A stretch of 64,000 nt of DNA from Bactrocera neohumeralis (GCF_024586455.1 NC_065921.1:87852061-87916060), one strand, 5' to 3'. Shown: positions 34,476 to 46,943, counted from the first letter of the stretch. Program-made: numbers and translations. Notes: generated from the sequence alone by a model not told the origin.

Positions 34476-35634
34476 ACTCTTCTCTAATACATACTTAACA
34501 ATAACAGTGAAAATAAAGCAAGTCGGACAAATATAACATATATCTCCAATACAACCACACAATAAGCGCTGGCAAGCGTCTTTAAACATTTTTCTAATTT
34601 TGCCACGCTCCTCCAACAACTGTGCCCAAACATATGAATTAAGTCTCCACATTCGATTTTTCTTTGCGCATATTTGCCTAAGCTTTCTGCACTATAAATT
34701 TCTGCAACACAAATCTGTTGACTTACAACAACTAAATTCTGCTAATTTTATAGATTACTTTTGCCTTTTTAAGCAGATTAAGAAAATTAATTGTATTGCT
34801 TAGAAATTGTGCGGAAAACTGGTCCGGAAAGTAAGTGAGGTGGTGTTGGTGTTAGCTGTTTAGCATATTGCTTTAGTTGTAGCCACAGCATGCGTTCTCA
34901 TGTGTGTGTGAGTGTACATCTGTTTTTATCAGTAACATTTCGTTTACATGCTCAGACACATGTAAATACACTGGAATGCCTGTTTGTAAGCAATTGTAAG
35001 TTTGTGTTGTCAACACTTGAGGCAATCGTTTTCGAAAATTGTAGCCAAAGGCAGCAAAAACAGAGATAACAGTAAGATATATATATGCATACATTCTTAC
35101 ATAGTATATGCCACTTAACAACTTTTATCTTCTTGTGTAACTACATGCATGTACTCACATGTTGTTGCTGTTTTGTCCCTGCTGCAGAGTTGCTGTGCTG
35201 TTTTTGGTAGCAGATTTACTTACAAGTTTACAAGTGTATATTCAAAAGACATGATTAAATGCATGTGCATGTATTATAGAGAGTTGATGGTCGTTACAAA
35301 ATATAATAAGTATTCACAATAATATTTTGTTTGTAAATTCGGTTTCCAAATCCTATTCTTACATGCAAATAATTTGAGTTGTGGCGGCTTATTTCATGGA
35401 AACAATATATTTCGGAAGCACAAAAGTTAAAAAAATTTCCAAGAGTAGGAAATTCAGAAAATCATAAATTTTGGTTTTTATTTTACTGAAAGTGGTAAAT
35501 ATAGCTATGGCATGTACACCCAGCAACACAACTTTACATTAAATTAAAAAACTTTAGCTTCACCTGCACCCAAGCGCTAGTACCCTAAACCGAGGCATTT
35601 ATTACAGCATGAAAAGTTATAGAAAGATCGATCT
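34476..35634. other. Spacer, no gene seen
   Basis: AT-rich, no coding evidence. Confidence 0.5.
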
Positions 35635-36780
35635 TTAATGAGGTCAATAACCAGATTGTTTACATTTTATGGACTTCTTTGTTTAAATTTAGCCAAGTCC
35701 ACAACCTTTATTAATATTTAGTCAAGTCAACAACCTTTGTTTACATTGTGAGGTCAATGACTCCTTGGTTTACATTTAGCTAAGTCAAAAACTTTTGTTT
35801 ACATTTTAAACCGTCAATGCCAATTTTTAAGAACGGACTACTATATCATATATGTAGTTGTCATACAAACGGATCGATCAAAATCGAGTTCCTGCAAGTG
35901 ATATTTTGTTATATTGGTTTCAGTGCAAACAAAGTTATATTGTTCTTTCTTGATCAACGCTTAGAGGACTCCCGCTTCTTGATGTGACTTAATTTAAAAG
36001 TCATGAGGTTATCTCACGAGAAACTGGCTGACAGCTGGCTCTATATAAGTAAAGTGGGCACCGAACCTAACTGGTGTTTAGTAGACTCTCGTCACAAGGT
36101 GTATTCAGGAGAAGTTGGCTGCCAGATGGCTTTATAAAAAAATCAGGCTTCATTCTTAGCCAGTGTTTAGGTGACTTTCACGCCGCGATGTAGTGTAATT
36201 TGAATCAAAGCCATTTCATCGAAAAATGCATTATATCCTTAGACAATACTCTATATTAAATGTCGTAAAGATATCAAATAAAATGATTTTTTTTCCAAAA
36301 TGGTTGTTGACTTGGTTAAATGTAACTAAAGGTTGTGTATATGGCTACATGTAAACAAAAGGGTCATTGACCCCATAAAAGGAGAACAAAGGGATAATTG
36401 ACCTCGGCTAAATATGAAGTATAATGTCAATAGCCTCATAATGTTAACGAAAGGGTTAGAGACCTTAAGTATAAACAAATACTGTTGACTTGGCTAAACT
36501 AAGGTTATGGACTGGTCTTAAAGTAAACAAAGTGGTCATTGACCTCAGAAAATGTAAATAATAAGGTCAATGGTCTGATAAAGTAAACGAAGGGGTTATT
36601 GGCCTAACAAATGTAAGCGAAAGAGTCAGTGATCTCAAACGAAAAGAGAGGTTGTTGACTCGGTGACATGTAAACAAAGGTTATGGGCTAGGCTAAATGT
36701 AATCCCTAATGTCATTGATCCCATAAAATGTAAATAAAAAAGTCAGAGACATATAATAGTATTATAGTTTCGGTGCTTCC
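35635..36780. mobile_element. Foldback-like element with inverted arrays of a GGTCA/TGACC repeat
   Basis: The left arm (35635-35822) and right arm (36301-36750) are built from the same about 30-bp units in opposite orientation. The left has CCTTTGTTTACATT and TTAGCCAAGTC; the right has the complement (GACTTGGCTAAA, ATGTAAACAAAGG). Two unit types alternate in the right arm: GTTGTTGACTTGGCTAAATG and GGTCATTGACCTCA.AAAATG. The centre includes a fragment of the 154-bp DINE-like unit (35826-35935). The right edge carries the family tail ATTATAGTTTCGGTGCTTCC (36761-36780). Inverted arms made of tandem units recall foldback transposons. No transposase is present. Confidence 0.6.
36361..36373. promoter_or_regulatory. 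IR-1 palindrome matching the ecdysone-response consensus
   Basis: GGGTCATTGACCC is a perfect inverted repeat of a nuclear-receptor half-site with one spacer base and fits RGKTCANTGAMCY at every position. Related near-palindromes are at 35641, 35751, 36533, 36564, 36623 and 36708. Occupancy by EcR/USP is only inferred from the motif. Confidence 0.4.
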
Positions 36781-38159
36781 TTAAAGGAATTACTTACGCA
36801 AAGTTTTGGAATAAAAGTCGCTTGGAATAAATTGTTTAAATTCTTAAATTTTTATGGAAAATTTTGTAAACAAAAATTAATTTTATTTTAAAGTATTGCT
36901 TGCAATATTAAAAAATAATTTTTTATTTCCATTTATTTCAAAAATTTTTTTGCATTATTTTTAGTTGAGAAAGTTTTATGAAAATTTTAAATTTATTGCT
37001 TTGTTGTAAAACTTCCCAAATATACATAAAAATTTATGTATTGACATACAAACACAGTAAACGGTACACACATTACATGCGCCATTGTTACTTTTATCAC
37101 ACTCTTCCTTGCTGTAAATATTAATAAATCTGATTTAGTTGTCATGATAAGATGCCAAACACTCACATAAAAACACACACATATGCACCTACAAGTGTGT
37201 CAGCGTATGTGTGCGTGTGTGCGTTAGATTGTAGAAAACCATTTATTGCTGGCATTACACATGTACTCGGTGGCCTCCGCTCAACGAATAAAGACATCAG
37301 CAGGCGAATAAAATGTGCGGCAACAAAAGTGCCAGCAAGACTTTTAAATATGTATTAAAGATGCTATCGAGCAGCAGACTAAGTAACAACAACAACAATA
37401 CCAACAACAACAGCAACAACATGTCAAATATAGTTTCTATAGATATACTAATTTTATGGACGTTGTATGCATGTGTGTGTACAAGGTTGCTAAGTGCGTA
37501 TGTTTGTATTTGTAATTGTATGTGTTGTTGCATACATGTATGTATGTATGTATGCTATACATGACATTGATGCTGGTGACGCTGATTGGAGGCCAAAAAT
37601 TACTTTTGTATATTTTACTGTTGATTTCTCGATATGTGGCCTACTTGCAGGCGTTCGAGCAAACTTATAGCAAAATATCATTCACACAGTTTCACATATG
37701 TGTATGTGTGTTATTGTTTTCTTGCACACAAAGTACGTAAATTCATGGCAATTCGCACATCAAATGCTTTAGTTATTTATGGTCAGAGACGAGAAAAACT
37801 AGATTTTTCGGAAATGCTACCCTGCTGCCATAAGATAAAGACAAATTGCCGGTTTTACTAAAGATATTTGGTTTTAATTTATTACTATTGCATAATAGAT
37901 TGCTTTGTAGCTCGGCACAGACACATATACAAACACCGTCTACACAAAAACAACAAATAAAATAAGGAATGTGGCTAATTTTGCTGCATTTTCACAGGTC
38001 GTTAGACCAAATTTATTTCCATTTGTGGTTTTTGCAAATATTTTAAGCTTTTATTTTGTATTTTTTCGAAAAAATTATTTTCAAATTTTATTTTCGATAT
38101 ACTCAACTACATTTTACAACACTACTACAAGCGCACTTAGTTGGGATTTATGAATTTCC
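36781..38159. other. Spacer with AT and AAC repeats
   Basis: Long AT-rich stretch (36830-36990), an (AAC)n-type run (37386-37422) and ATGT tetramers (37535-37552). Short frames on both strands are shadows of these repeats. Confidence 0.5.
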
Positions 38160-38625
38160 AATGCAGTTTAAGCAGCAGCCGGCGATCGCCAGCACCGACT
38201 AGCGCAGAAATTAATTCAATGCCACAGCAGCACTCTGCTTCTTAAGCAAATCGTATGCAAATAAATTGTAAATATTTTCACAGCTGCGAAGCGAGAAAAG
38301 TTGTTGAAAGTTTATAGTGAATTCATCGAATTTCTCAGCGCTCACTACGGAAACACACGGTTACACGAAGCACTATATACTATACTATATAGTATTGGGA
38401 CACGGGTATTAGTGTGGCCAGCAACAAAGTAGTTGCGGCAGTAGTGGTGGACTATAAACAAAAGGAGAGCGGGCACACGCAGCGCAGACGAGTGTAAAGG
38501 AAAAAGGTTCAAAAATAATAAATGAATAAAGTGTAAAGTGCCGAGTGCTTGTGCTGTTATCTAAAACAAAACAAGTGAATTTGGCTGAAAATGTGAAAAG
38601 GGCGAAAAATGTTAGAAAGAAAAGG
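38160..38625 (+). other. Candidate promoter and 5'-UTR exon with splice donor
   Basis: A GC-richer unique block has a TATATAG box at 38386-38392. It is followed by UTR-like purine-rich sequence (GGCTGAAAATGTGAAAAGGG) and ends at AAAGG|GTAAAA (donor at 38626). No frame is open through it. The layout resembles a fly first exon, but a definite initiator was not found, so this stays tentative. Confidence 0.3.
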
Positions 38626-38899
38626 GTAAAATACTTTAACCATTACATAAAAATATCTGCTTTGAATGCAAGGCGCTAAGAATGCCTATTTTTCTGAACG
38701 ATGGGTGCGGATTTTGATGTAGTTTCCTTGATGACTGAGTTGTTTAATAATGTACAATGCTTGACGTACTACCTCAACACAAAGGAAGATCTTATGTTAT
38801 TGACAGCAAATGGAATTGTAATTCAAACTTTTTTCAGCTATTTACTGTAGTTATGTTAGGTTAGATTTGGTCGTAGAACCGATTCATTATCGCTCCAAA

Positions 38900-40750
38900 G
38901 ATAAAAATTAATCCTACCTTGAATGCCGATGCTTTTTGATTCCCAAAACTCCTAGATATGACTGACACAGTTCCTTATAGATCAACGAGGCGCTTTGAGT
39001 TCACAACAAATTTGTTAAAGCGTCTAAATCAACCCCAGCAATTTCGACAGGTCTCAATTTGACAATAGCTGAATAGTTGCGAAGAAAGTGTCTAGTTGAT
39101 TACACCTCGCCTACTTCTATACTCTTCTTTTTCTCCCTTTTTAACAATACAACCGTGGGTCGGTCTGGGCCGCGAATACGAAACTTCGCCAGTTGTTGGA
39201 ATCGAGTCGAAGGAGTTTTCCGCTGGGACATCATCCTCCATGCATACGAAATGCCGTAACTAGGTGATCTATGTCGCCTTCTTCCATGCGGCTATGTCAA
39301 TTTGCTTCCGACGTGACGTATGACCTCCCCGCATGTGAGCCTATTGGACAGTGAGCAGCCAAAGTGCCTACCATGGCGGCGTTAGGAACATTTTTAAGAG
39401 CAAGAAGTTAAAAAGCCCCCTGCAGTCCACTTGAGACTCCAGGATTTGTCCGGGAAGTAATGGGACTGATTTTCTTCCGCCGAAACTATACTTCGGAGCA
39501 AGCGCGCACCGACTGGATTCGGTAGAGAGCGTTCATGGCTAACGAACGAGCGGCTTCGAGCATCTGAGAGTCAGGACAAACATTTTCGCGCAACGTGTTT
39601 CCGTGAGTTTAGCAAGCCGGAAAAGTAGCGTTCGTTAGAGCAAAAGTGTGCGATTGAATTCCGTGTGAAACTCGGTAAATCTGCGACAGAAACGTTTGAT
39701 TTCATCAAGCAGGCTTATCCAGGTCCGGGAAGATGTCGCTGATTAAGACCGTGTTGGGAGACCTGCAACTTTGACAAACACCGACAATGTTACGCTTGTG
39801 CGCAAAGTTTTGAACTTGGACCGTCTACAAAGTATTCGTTTAATTGCCAAGATGTGCACGAAATGCGCGAAGATGGTCCCAAAAATGCTCACTGACGACC
39901 AGAAATTGCGGCGAGTGGAAGTGTGCCAAAAAAATTTCAACATATGTGAAAGTGACCCCCAATTTTTGAATAGCGTAATCACAGGTGACGAGTCATGGAT
40001 CTTTGAGATTGATTACGAGACAAAGAAACAATCTTTCGAGTGTCACACGTCGACAGAGGGGATGCAAGCAGCGTGCACCTCGGCACTCAAGTCCATTCCG
40101 GATAACGCCTTCCGTGACGCCTTCAATGCTTATTAAATCGACTCTGTCCTTTTACTTTCCGGACAAACCCTGTAGTGGAAATCCCTGTTGTACGAGTTTT
40201 GTTTGCTGAATGACACTTGCCAACCTCACGGGTGTTCCATAGATCCAATTCCAGGGTGCAAGGGATATCGGAGTACTAGCTCGTTGCCAATCTGATGAAA
40301 CTGGTGTTTGATTATTCTCTCTAGCAAATCTCATTTGCCTTGTTGTTTCCAGCGATTCCACTGAGACCCGGCATTCACACCAGTCAGATAACTAAGAAGC
40401 TTGTTTTTTTTTTTTTTGATAAATATGTGAAATACTTATTGAATGGGAGATCTACTGATAGCAGTTACTTGATGTTAGCTACCTCCGCTTGAAGAAAACT
40501 GCAGTCGACAATTAGGCTTAAGAGTTGCTGGAGAGTTCTCGATTGTAGATCTCCCTTCCATTTTCCTCCTTAGCTTCGATCCATCCGTAAATAGCTGTAC
40601 TGTAACTTCTTGAGTAATTATATGTGGCTCAGTTATTAGTTTCTGGTACTCTGTTTCAGGTATTGGATATTGCTGATTTATTATCATGGAAACAAACGTC
40701 AATATTTTACTTTCATATTTCTAATGATTTAAGAATTGTAGTTTCTTCTC
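38900..40750 (-). pseudogene. LOA/I-like non-LTR retrotransposon ORF2 3' part, split by a mariner
   Basis: Reading the minus strand from right to left: RNase H start TVQLFTDGSKLRRK (about 40570-40610), RNase H end PGLSGIAGNNKANEI (about 40330-40370), and TLELDLWNTREVGKCH (about 40200-40260). The mariner at 39440-40172 intervenes. The frame then continues as KNVPNAAMVGTLAAHCPIGS with HAGRSYVTSE (39290-39420) and MEEGDIDHLVTAF (39250-39290), the zinc-knuckle-like C-terminal region of such proteins. Stops and frameshifts are common. The retrotransposon order before and after the mariner fits a single interrupted copy. RT and endonuclease parts are missing. Confidence 0.75.
39440..40172 (+). mobile_element. 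Mariner (family F) with matching inverted repeats, internally deleted
   Basis: The left end CAGGATTTGTCCGGGAAGTA matches the reverse complement of the right end, CAGGGTTTGTCCGGAAAGTA. TA follows on the right (40173-40174); the left flank has TC in place of TA. Inside, the plus strand encodes IEFRVKLGKSATETFDLIKQ (N-terminus, about 39655-39715), CAKMVPKMLTDDQKLRRVEV and NSVITGDESWIFEIDYETKK with the first catalytic Asp (about 39970-40030). It then jumps to the C-terminal SALKSIPDNAFRDAFNAY. The region with the other two acidic residues is deleted. The 733-bp size fits a non-autonomous copy. Confidence 0.85.
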
Positions 40751-43309
40751 TGACCTTCTCTGGTTACATATCGAGTCTTATCTGTACTAAAGTGAGCGCT
40801 GAAAAAGAGTCTGGAACTTTTCAAATCTCTATACAACAATATTCAGCTATAAGCCAGCATCTGAGATATGTTTACTGAAAAGCTGTAAAGAAAATAATGT
40901 CGAAGTTTAAAATTCTCCTATGATAGCTAAGTCCTACGAAGGATTTGAAATAATTTCCCTATCTCTGCTGCACCGTCCTCTAAAACGCTATTGGACTCTC
41001 TTCCATAACTCATCAATATAGAAAAGACTTCTAATATCTGCTAAAGTTTTCTAGTCCTTATAAATTCAGATTAAATATTATGGAATAAATTTATAAAAGT
41101 TTCCAATCCAGCGGATTTATGCTGACAAATATCCACCTTTAACTCGACAAATATCGACAGCGCACCTGTGCTTGCAACGGTATGAGTGCACTAAAATATT
41201 TATTGGTTTTCTGTGCGACATTCGACACCGTTTTCATGCAGCCAAGTAAGCTGCTCCAGCAAACATTTGCAACCATACACACATATATGTGTTAAATATG
41301 TAAAAATATATGTGTGTGTGTTCGTGTTTGCTTGCATTGATAAGCAGCTGTAAATAAAGTAGAGTTCACGTTGATAATTCCAGATTTATATGTGTATTAA
41401 CACAGCGTAGAACTTGCAACAAAAGGCGAGCGGCAATAATGGAGCGAGAATTACAAAAAAATGTACAGCGTAAGTGAGACAGGAGGTGGCAGTGGCAGCC
41501 GATGGTGGGAGAAAATCAAATTTAATGCCATTTCCATATGTGCACTACCCCACACATACACACACATGTGCGCATATACATGTGCTCCGCCCTCAGAAGT
41601 TAAGTAGCAATGAATACTGCAACGCATATACTGAGAGAGAGCCTCACGGACCGAAACATAAGTAGTGGCGCTGATTCACGCTGCCTGGGCAGAGTGCAAA
41701 TCGCTTTATTACTCCTGTATATATGTGTGCAACTGCAGCTACATCCACACATACAAGAACGCGCTGTTGCAAGAAAGTGATTTTGACCACCAGCGGCTGC
41801 GTTGTACGTAAATTATGTTCTCCGACAGCACAGCAGTGCGTCGCCGTCGATAAGCAGACGAAAATAAGTGCCGCCAGAGGCAAGTGCGAAGCAGCTGCTG
41901 CTGGTGCTTCAGTGGTCAACTGTGGACGAGTATCTCTTGAGTGTCTGTTGCGAGTCGTCGCTAATACTGATAGCCATTATTGCGGGTCAACCAACCCCTT
42001 TTCATGTGCATAAATTACCGTGGAGCCGCTTTCAGGAGCGCTACCAATGTAGGAAAGTAGCAACCACGGGGCCAGGCGAGCGGGGAGCCTAGGCCATCCC
42101 TCAAGAGTAAAGGCCTCGTGAGTGCGTCTTGTTATATTTCCATACTTTATGCCCACTAAGGAGAAGGATGTGTTAAAGGATGCTAATCCGCTTACCGGCA
42201 AGGAAACGAGCAAACATAAAAAATGTGCGCAATAAATGAGTGGAGCAAGCAGCGTGGGTTGTCCGGCAAAAACAAAGACGTTGTTAAGGCGGTGCGCAAC
42301 AACAGAAAGCATTTTCGTTGTAAGACAACAGCACCTGTGTGCGTTGTCTGTGTGTGTGTGCGTCTGTGTTCGTAGGCAAAGGCGCTCGTTTGGCAAGGCA
42401 GCCTCTTGGTGGCATAAAAATCAAGATTTATGAGGCAACAACAAGTTTTTATAACTTTCACAGCTATTCCTCCGGCTCCACTGGGAATTACAAACGGGGT
42501 CTTCATTTGCCTTCCCCTCTTGCATTCGCAGGAAGTTAATTATTAAGCGGCGAAGAGCAGCAGAGAGCAAGAAAGCAAAGCGAGTTGCGCTAACGTCTAC
42601 TCAGGCACATCATGCAGGAAGGACATTGAGGAAACATCCTTATTATTATTTTTGTTCTGCACACACTTACATAACTGCATAAATATATAGAGCGAGTAGC
42701 AAGTTGGTAGACCTTACTGTTGCCCTGCTGCGTTTTAACTTGTTTTGTTTTATTTGCAGGGCATACATTTACTCCTTGCTCTCTGCCGTCTCCGGCGATT
42801 GAAAAAGGTGCGCTGCCAAGGCAACTATCTCTTTTGCATGCGTCTGTCGGTGTCTGTGTGCGCCAGAGGTTTACTCGGTACACTGTTATCGCACAAATGT
42901 AATCCATTCAAGTTGACACAACAACTTAACCTTTGCAATCCAGTGTTCCGGTGGCAGAGTGTCTAGCATATTTTACTTTTAATGCATTCAAATGGTTACG
43001 AAATTGCCGTTGCCTTGCTGTTGTTGCTTGTTCCACCGTGGTACCTTGGCACCCTTGACTTGGCTGCTTAATTTATGTTAGCATGCAAAATGGCACGGTT
43101 TATAGCTTATTTTGTCGGATGAAATTGTTGGCGATTTCATGATCATCTGCATGAAATATTTTAGTTGGGATTCGCTTTCCCACAGGAATCCTCAAATGGC
43201 TAACTTCTTGCTAGACTGAAAATATACTTAAGTCTTATGTTGTATGAAAGCTGATGTATACTAAATAAGGACTTGAACAAAACATAGAATATTAACCTTA
43301 ATGCAAGAC
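40751..43309. other. Spacer, no supported gene
   Basis: Unique-looking DNA, GC-richer at 41780-42120. Frames of 60-140 codons overlap on both strands here but lack family motifs, so none is called. A CAG acceptor-like site after a T-rich tract occurs at 42759, without a convincing downstream exon. Confidence 0.4.
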
Positions 43310-43770
43310 TATTATTTAAAAGATGGGCGCCATTAGGTCAATTCTCCAAAAGAACCTTCGGGTATAGCTCAAAAAGCAAGAGGCTGAGAAGGTTGCAGGT
43401 CACATTAAAGGAGGGTGGATGGTGCAGGCGCATGCGACTCACCAGCGGAACTGAAAACATCTATACAGACAGAGATCTAAAATGGGTAATGCAGTGGGAG
43501 GCGGAATTTAGTACTCGGAGCTGGATTTCAAGCGACCTTCAAGCTTTCTAAATACAGCTTCCAGGTGCAGTACAGCAGTATTTTCCAGGCGAAAGTTGGG
43601 AAAGAAGCTGAGATTGCTAAAAACTCAAAAAATAGTATAAAAATAAAAATATATGCTTAGATATCCAGGCGAAGGTCAAAGCAATAATCGCAAATCGCAT
43701 TACGTCAGAGAATGTCCTTAGAAGCAGGCAAGTAGAGGAAGTAGTGGCTGCTGGAAAGTGACTGCATATA
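43310..43770 (+). pseudogene. LOA-like retrotransposon fragment, RNase H domain
   Basis: In shifting frames the plus strand gives IYTD then RSKMGNAVGGGI (RNase H start, about 43457-43510), YSFQVQYSSIFQAKV (43550-43600) and AKVKAIIANRITSENVLRSR (43670-43730). This matches the RNase H region of LOA-like ORF2 proteins. Stops and indels are frequent. It ends near a GC-rich junction at about 43800. Confidence 0.65.
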
Positions 43771-44815
43771 TACTAAATTCCAAGCCGTTCAGCAAAAATT
43801 CCTCTTAGCTCTATCCTCCGCGCGAGCGTCGACTGGGCAATCGGTGTCGCTGCTTACAGTGCAACGATCTCAAGCTGGCTCCTGTTAAAGTCGTTACATT
43901 GCAGGTAGGCGACTCCTAGCGAAAGTTGATGTACTTTCCCAATCATCCCCTAATGTTGGACTGCTTTATATGCATCCTAAGAAGTAGGTGAATGGGTAGT
44001 ACAATGCACATTGATAATGAGGTACCTGACGGTAGGTATACAACGCTAGAGGTAGAGACCACCGAATCAAAAACTCAACATGAAGGAAAACAAAGGAACG
44101 AAGCGGACTGGGTTATCGGTCCAAACGTCGTTTGGAGACGAGGTTGGTATCACCGGCGGGCTTAGCGATCTTATGAGCTGCGTCGCCAGCGGTCACACCT
44201 CCACTGCAACGGAAGCAGATTTCGGTTGTTATAGTACCATTGCCAAACTAGTTTTACAGCGCACAGGCGCCACAGTCCATGAATACTCGAACCAAATTAA
44301 GCGCTCCAAGCATTAATGCAAAAAAGATGAGAGCGAAGACTCCTGTGATGGCGACCGAGGGTTCCAACTCTGGCAACAAGAGAGGGCCCGGAAGAAGCCA
44401 AGCAAAGAAGGGTTGAAGGCAAACTCGAGGTGCAAGGCGGCGGTCGAAATATGCAACCATTTCGAAGGTAAGTGCAGCCTGAAGGAAGAAAAGGTAAAAC
44501 GGCTGGCTTGGGCTAGAGAGGATCAAATGGGAGCCGGATAGGCAGAGAAGTTCGCATGAGAGAATCAGAGAGTCGCTGTAACATCTGCTTTTCTGTGTCC
44601 AGCACTATCTGTATCTCGTCTTAAGTATCTAAGAACTTCGGAGTTCAAGAGTCGAGACGATATCAAATCGCTCCTAAAGTTCGCAAACAGCTTTGGCGTC
44701 CTGTAAGACGAATACTTCACCTCAAACTAAACTGAACCTTCATCTGACATTACTACAGATCGGTGGGTGTATGTATGACGTGACAGCCAGCCAGTATAAC
44801 CTAACCTAACCACTC
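43771..44815 (+). pseudogene. LOA-like retrotransposon, internally deleted (gag-like start joined to 3' end)
   Basis: About 43810-44080 looks like a 5' leader. From 44080 there is a basic, Ser/Gly-rich frame, and near 44380-44540 a gag-like stretch (CKAAVEICNHFEGKCS, KRLAWAREDQMGAG). At about 44600 the sequence switches to the C-terminal end of ORF2 (LKYLRTSEFKSRDDIKSLLK). A 3' UTR follows, ending TGACAGCCAGCCAGTATAAC CTAACCTAACC. The last part aligns by eye with the 3' end at 60555-60770 on the other strand. The middle (RT, RNase H) is missing, so this is a deletion derivative. The gag call is weaker than the 3'-end call. Confidence 0.55.
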
Positions 44816-46899
44816 TGTTACTGTTTTTTTTTATATTGTTTACTGGTTCTAAAGCAGTTTATAAAAAGAATGTTTTGGTCATCTTTCTAATATAAAGAGC
44901 CACCAAAGAAGCTGAACTTATTAGGCCGGTTCAGTGGGTACACCAAAGGTAAAGAATTTTCGAGTCAATTGAGCCTCACTTCGGGATACTTTCAACGCTT
45001 CTTACAGTCACAGTTATCTAAAAGAAACTGGGCAGCTTATGTGAAAAAATTAGGGGATTTTTTTCAGCATCGGTGAGTTGTTGACAGGCACTTAGTATAA
45101 TAAGCCAACTGAATCCAACAGTCAACGGTCACTATACCCTTCTACCTTTATGACATGGAAAGAAGTCATATACCGACAAAATATTTTAGGTTGTTACCGA
45201 AAGTCCAAGTGCTTTTTTAACTGAAAAACCTTAAAAAAAGAGATTCTTTAATGGTGTCTGGCTGTTTTTTTAGCTGTTCTATGTATATCTCTATGTCTTT
45301 TTCAGACATTTTACGAGACCACAGTCGTGATGGCTCAATTATGATGATATGTGAAGGGATTGGTTGACATTAAGATCATCAACTTCTTGCAACATATTGT
45401 GGAATATTTTTGATTGCAGATAATTTAAAAAAAGTCTTAGAGTGCATATTTTTCGTTTTTAGCCACGAATTTAAGTTATTTGACAAGACATAAATAAACC
45501 TTGAACCTTTTGTTGTGAAATAGGCACCACCACATAACTTCTCATACATGTTGCATCATTCGAGTAACACCACACTACTCATTATAGTTAGACTTAGATA
45601 CACTTTTAGAACTATCTGCTAAATATGAACACAACAACATTATTCTTCTATTAAATTCCCAAAGCATCAACACCGAAAGGCTGCTGAGACCGGCTATTTT
45701 TAGGAATATCAGAATTACAGAGAATGCCCTATTTCTACATGCCTTTTTTGCAGCGAAATTTGCTTAAAAAATTTGATGGGCTTGCTGCATGCTACGCATA
45801 TGTCCACATGACTGTTTGAGTAACTGCATTTCTAGCAAAAAAAAATTCACACTCTTCGCATCTGAAAAGTTCTAGTTCAATGCAAATTGAAAATGCACAA
45901 TGCAACGAAATCAATGTGGTGCGAATAATTGCATTTGGGAGTTGGATTGTTGCTTGACTGAATTGAAAGTAAACATGGAAAGAAAACTTCGCAAACACCA
46001 CACACACACGAACACAATAACAAATGCAGCTGCACACCTAGGAATACACCAAAGCGCCATCGTCGTTAGGTAAACAAAGCAGCACACATGCATAACGGCA
46101 AATGGTTGTGGCATATTGGCATAAAAATCATCAGCACAATGCTTGTCAACTGAAACAACTAACTTCTATGCGCTGCTGTTGTTGTTCTTATGGCACATTT
46201 CTGTTTATTGTTTCCTTCCTGCTGTTTGGCAGCACATCGTTTTTGTTGTGCGCTCACACCTTTCATGCAAAATGGCAGTTACAATAACAAAAATTCGAAA
46301 AAGAATTAATGATTACTCTACGGGTTGAAAATGCCAGTGGCACTGTGGGAGAAGTGTTTGTGAAATTTTGGTGCGGTGAAAGTAAGACTCACTGCTTTAG
46401 AGCTCAGTGAGGGGTTTGATTTGCTTTGAGCCAGGCCTTGAAATTTTGTTTGTATTTGTATTAGGCAGAGTTGAGTTGGTGTAACGAAACTGAAGTGTCA
46501 GTTATTTTTTTTATTTTTAGTTTATTTTTTTCTGAGTTTTATTTTAAAAATTTAATTTGAATATATGTTTTCCTTACTAAATGCCAGTTCGATGTCGTTT
46601 TGGGATGGTATAACATGGCGTATGATGAATATTTCATATGGTAATGGTTGAAAAATTAATCATCGCCTATATGTATGCTACGAATTACTTTAATATTCCT
46701 GAATTCAAGCTACGCATAGCATTTTTTAAAGCTTGATGATAATTTTTCATTAAAATATTCTCGTATTTCCGTTTGTGCGCATTAACTCGAAGGCTTACGC
46801 ACATTTGTGACATAACTGTGAATAAGGAAGTCAGCTGGTGAACGTGACACATGAAACGGAAGACTAATCCAGAAGCTTATATAATATAAAGAGTATATG

Positions 46900-46904
<5 letters not shown>

Positions 46905-46934
<30 letters not shown>
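46905..46934. repeat. (AT)n microsatellite
   Basis: About 30 bases of uninterrupted AT, with more imperfect AT on both sides and another AT block near 47030-47055. Confidence 0.9.

Positions 46935-46943
<9 letters not shown>

Noticed and set aside
41430..42550. Overlapping open frames on both strands in a GC-richer region
   Set aside because: Frames overlap on both strands and none has motifs; open length here is explained by base composition.
42721..42966. Possible exon after a TTTTATTTGCAG acceptor
   Set aside because: The downstream frame has no donor or motif and its composition is ordinary.
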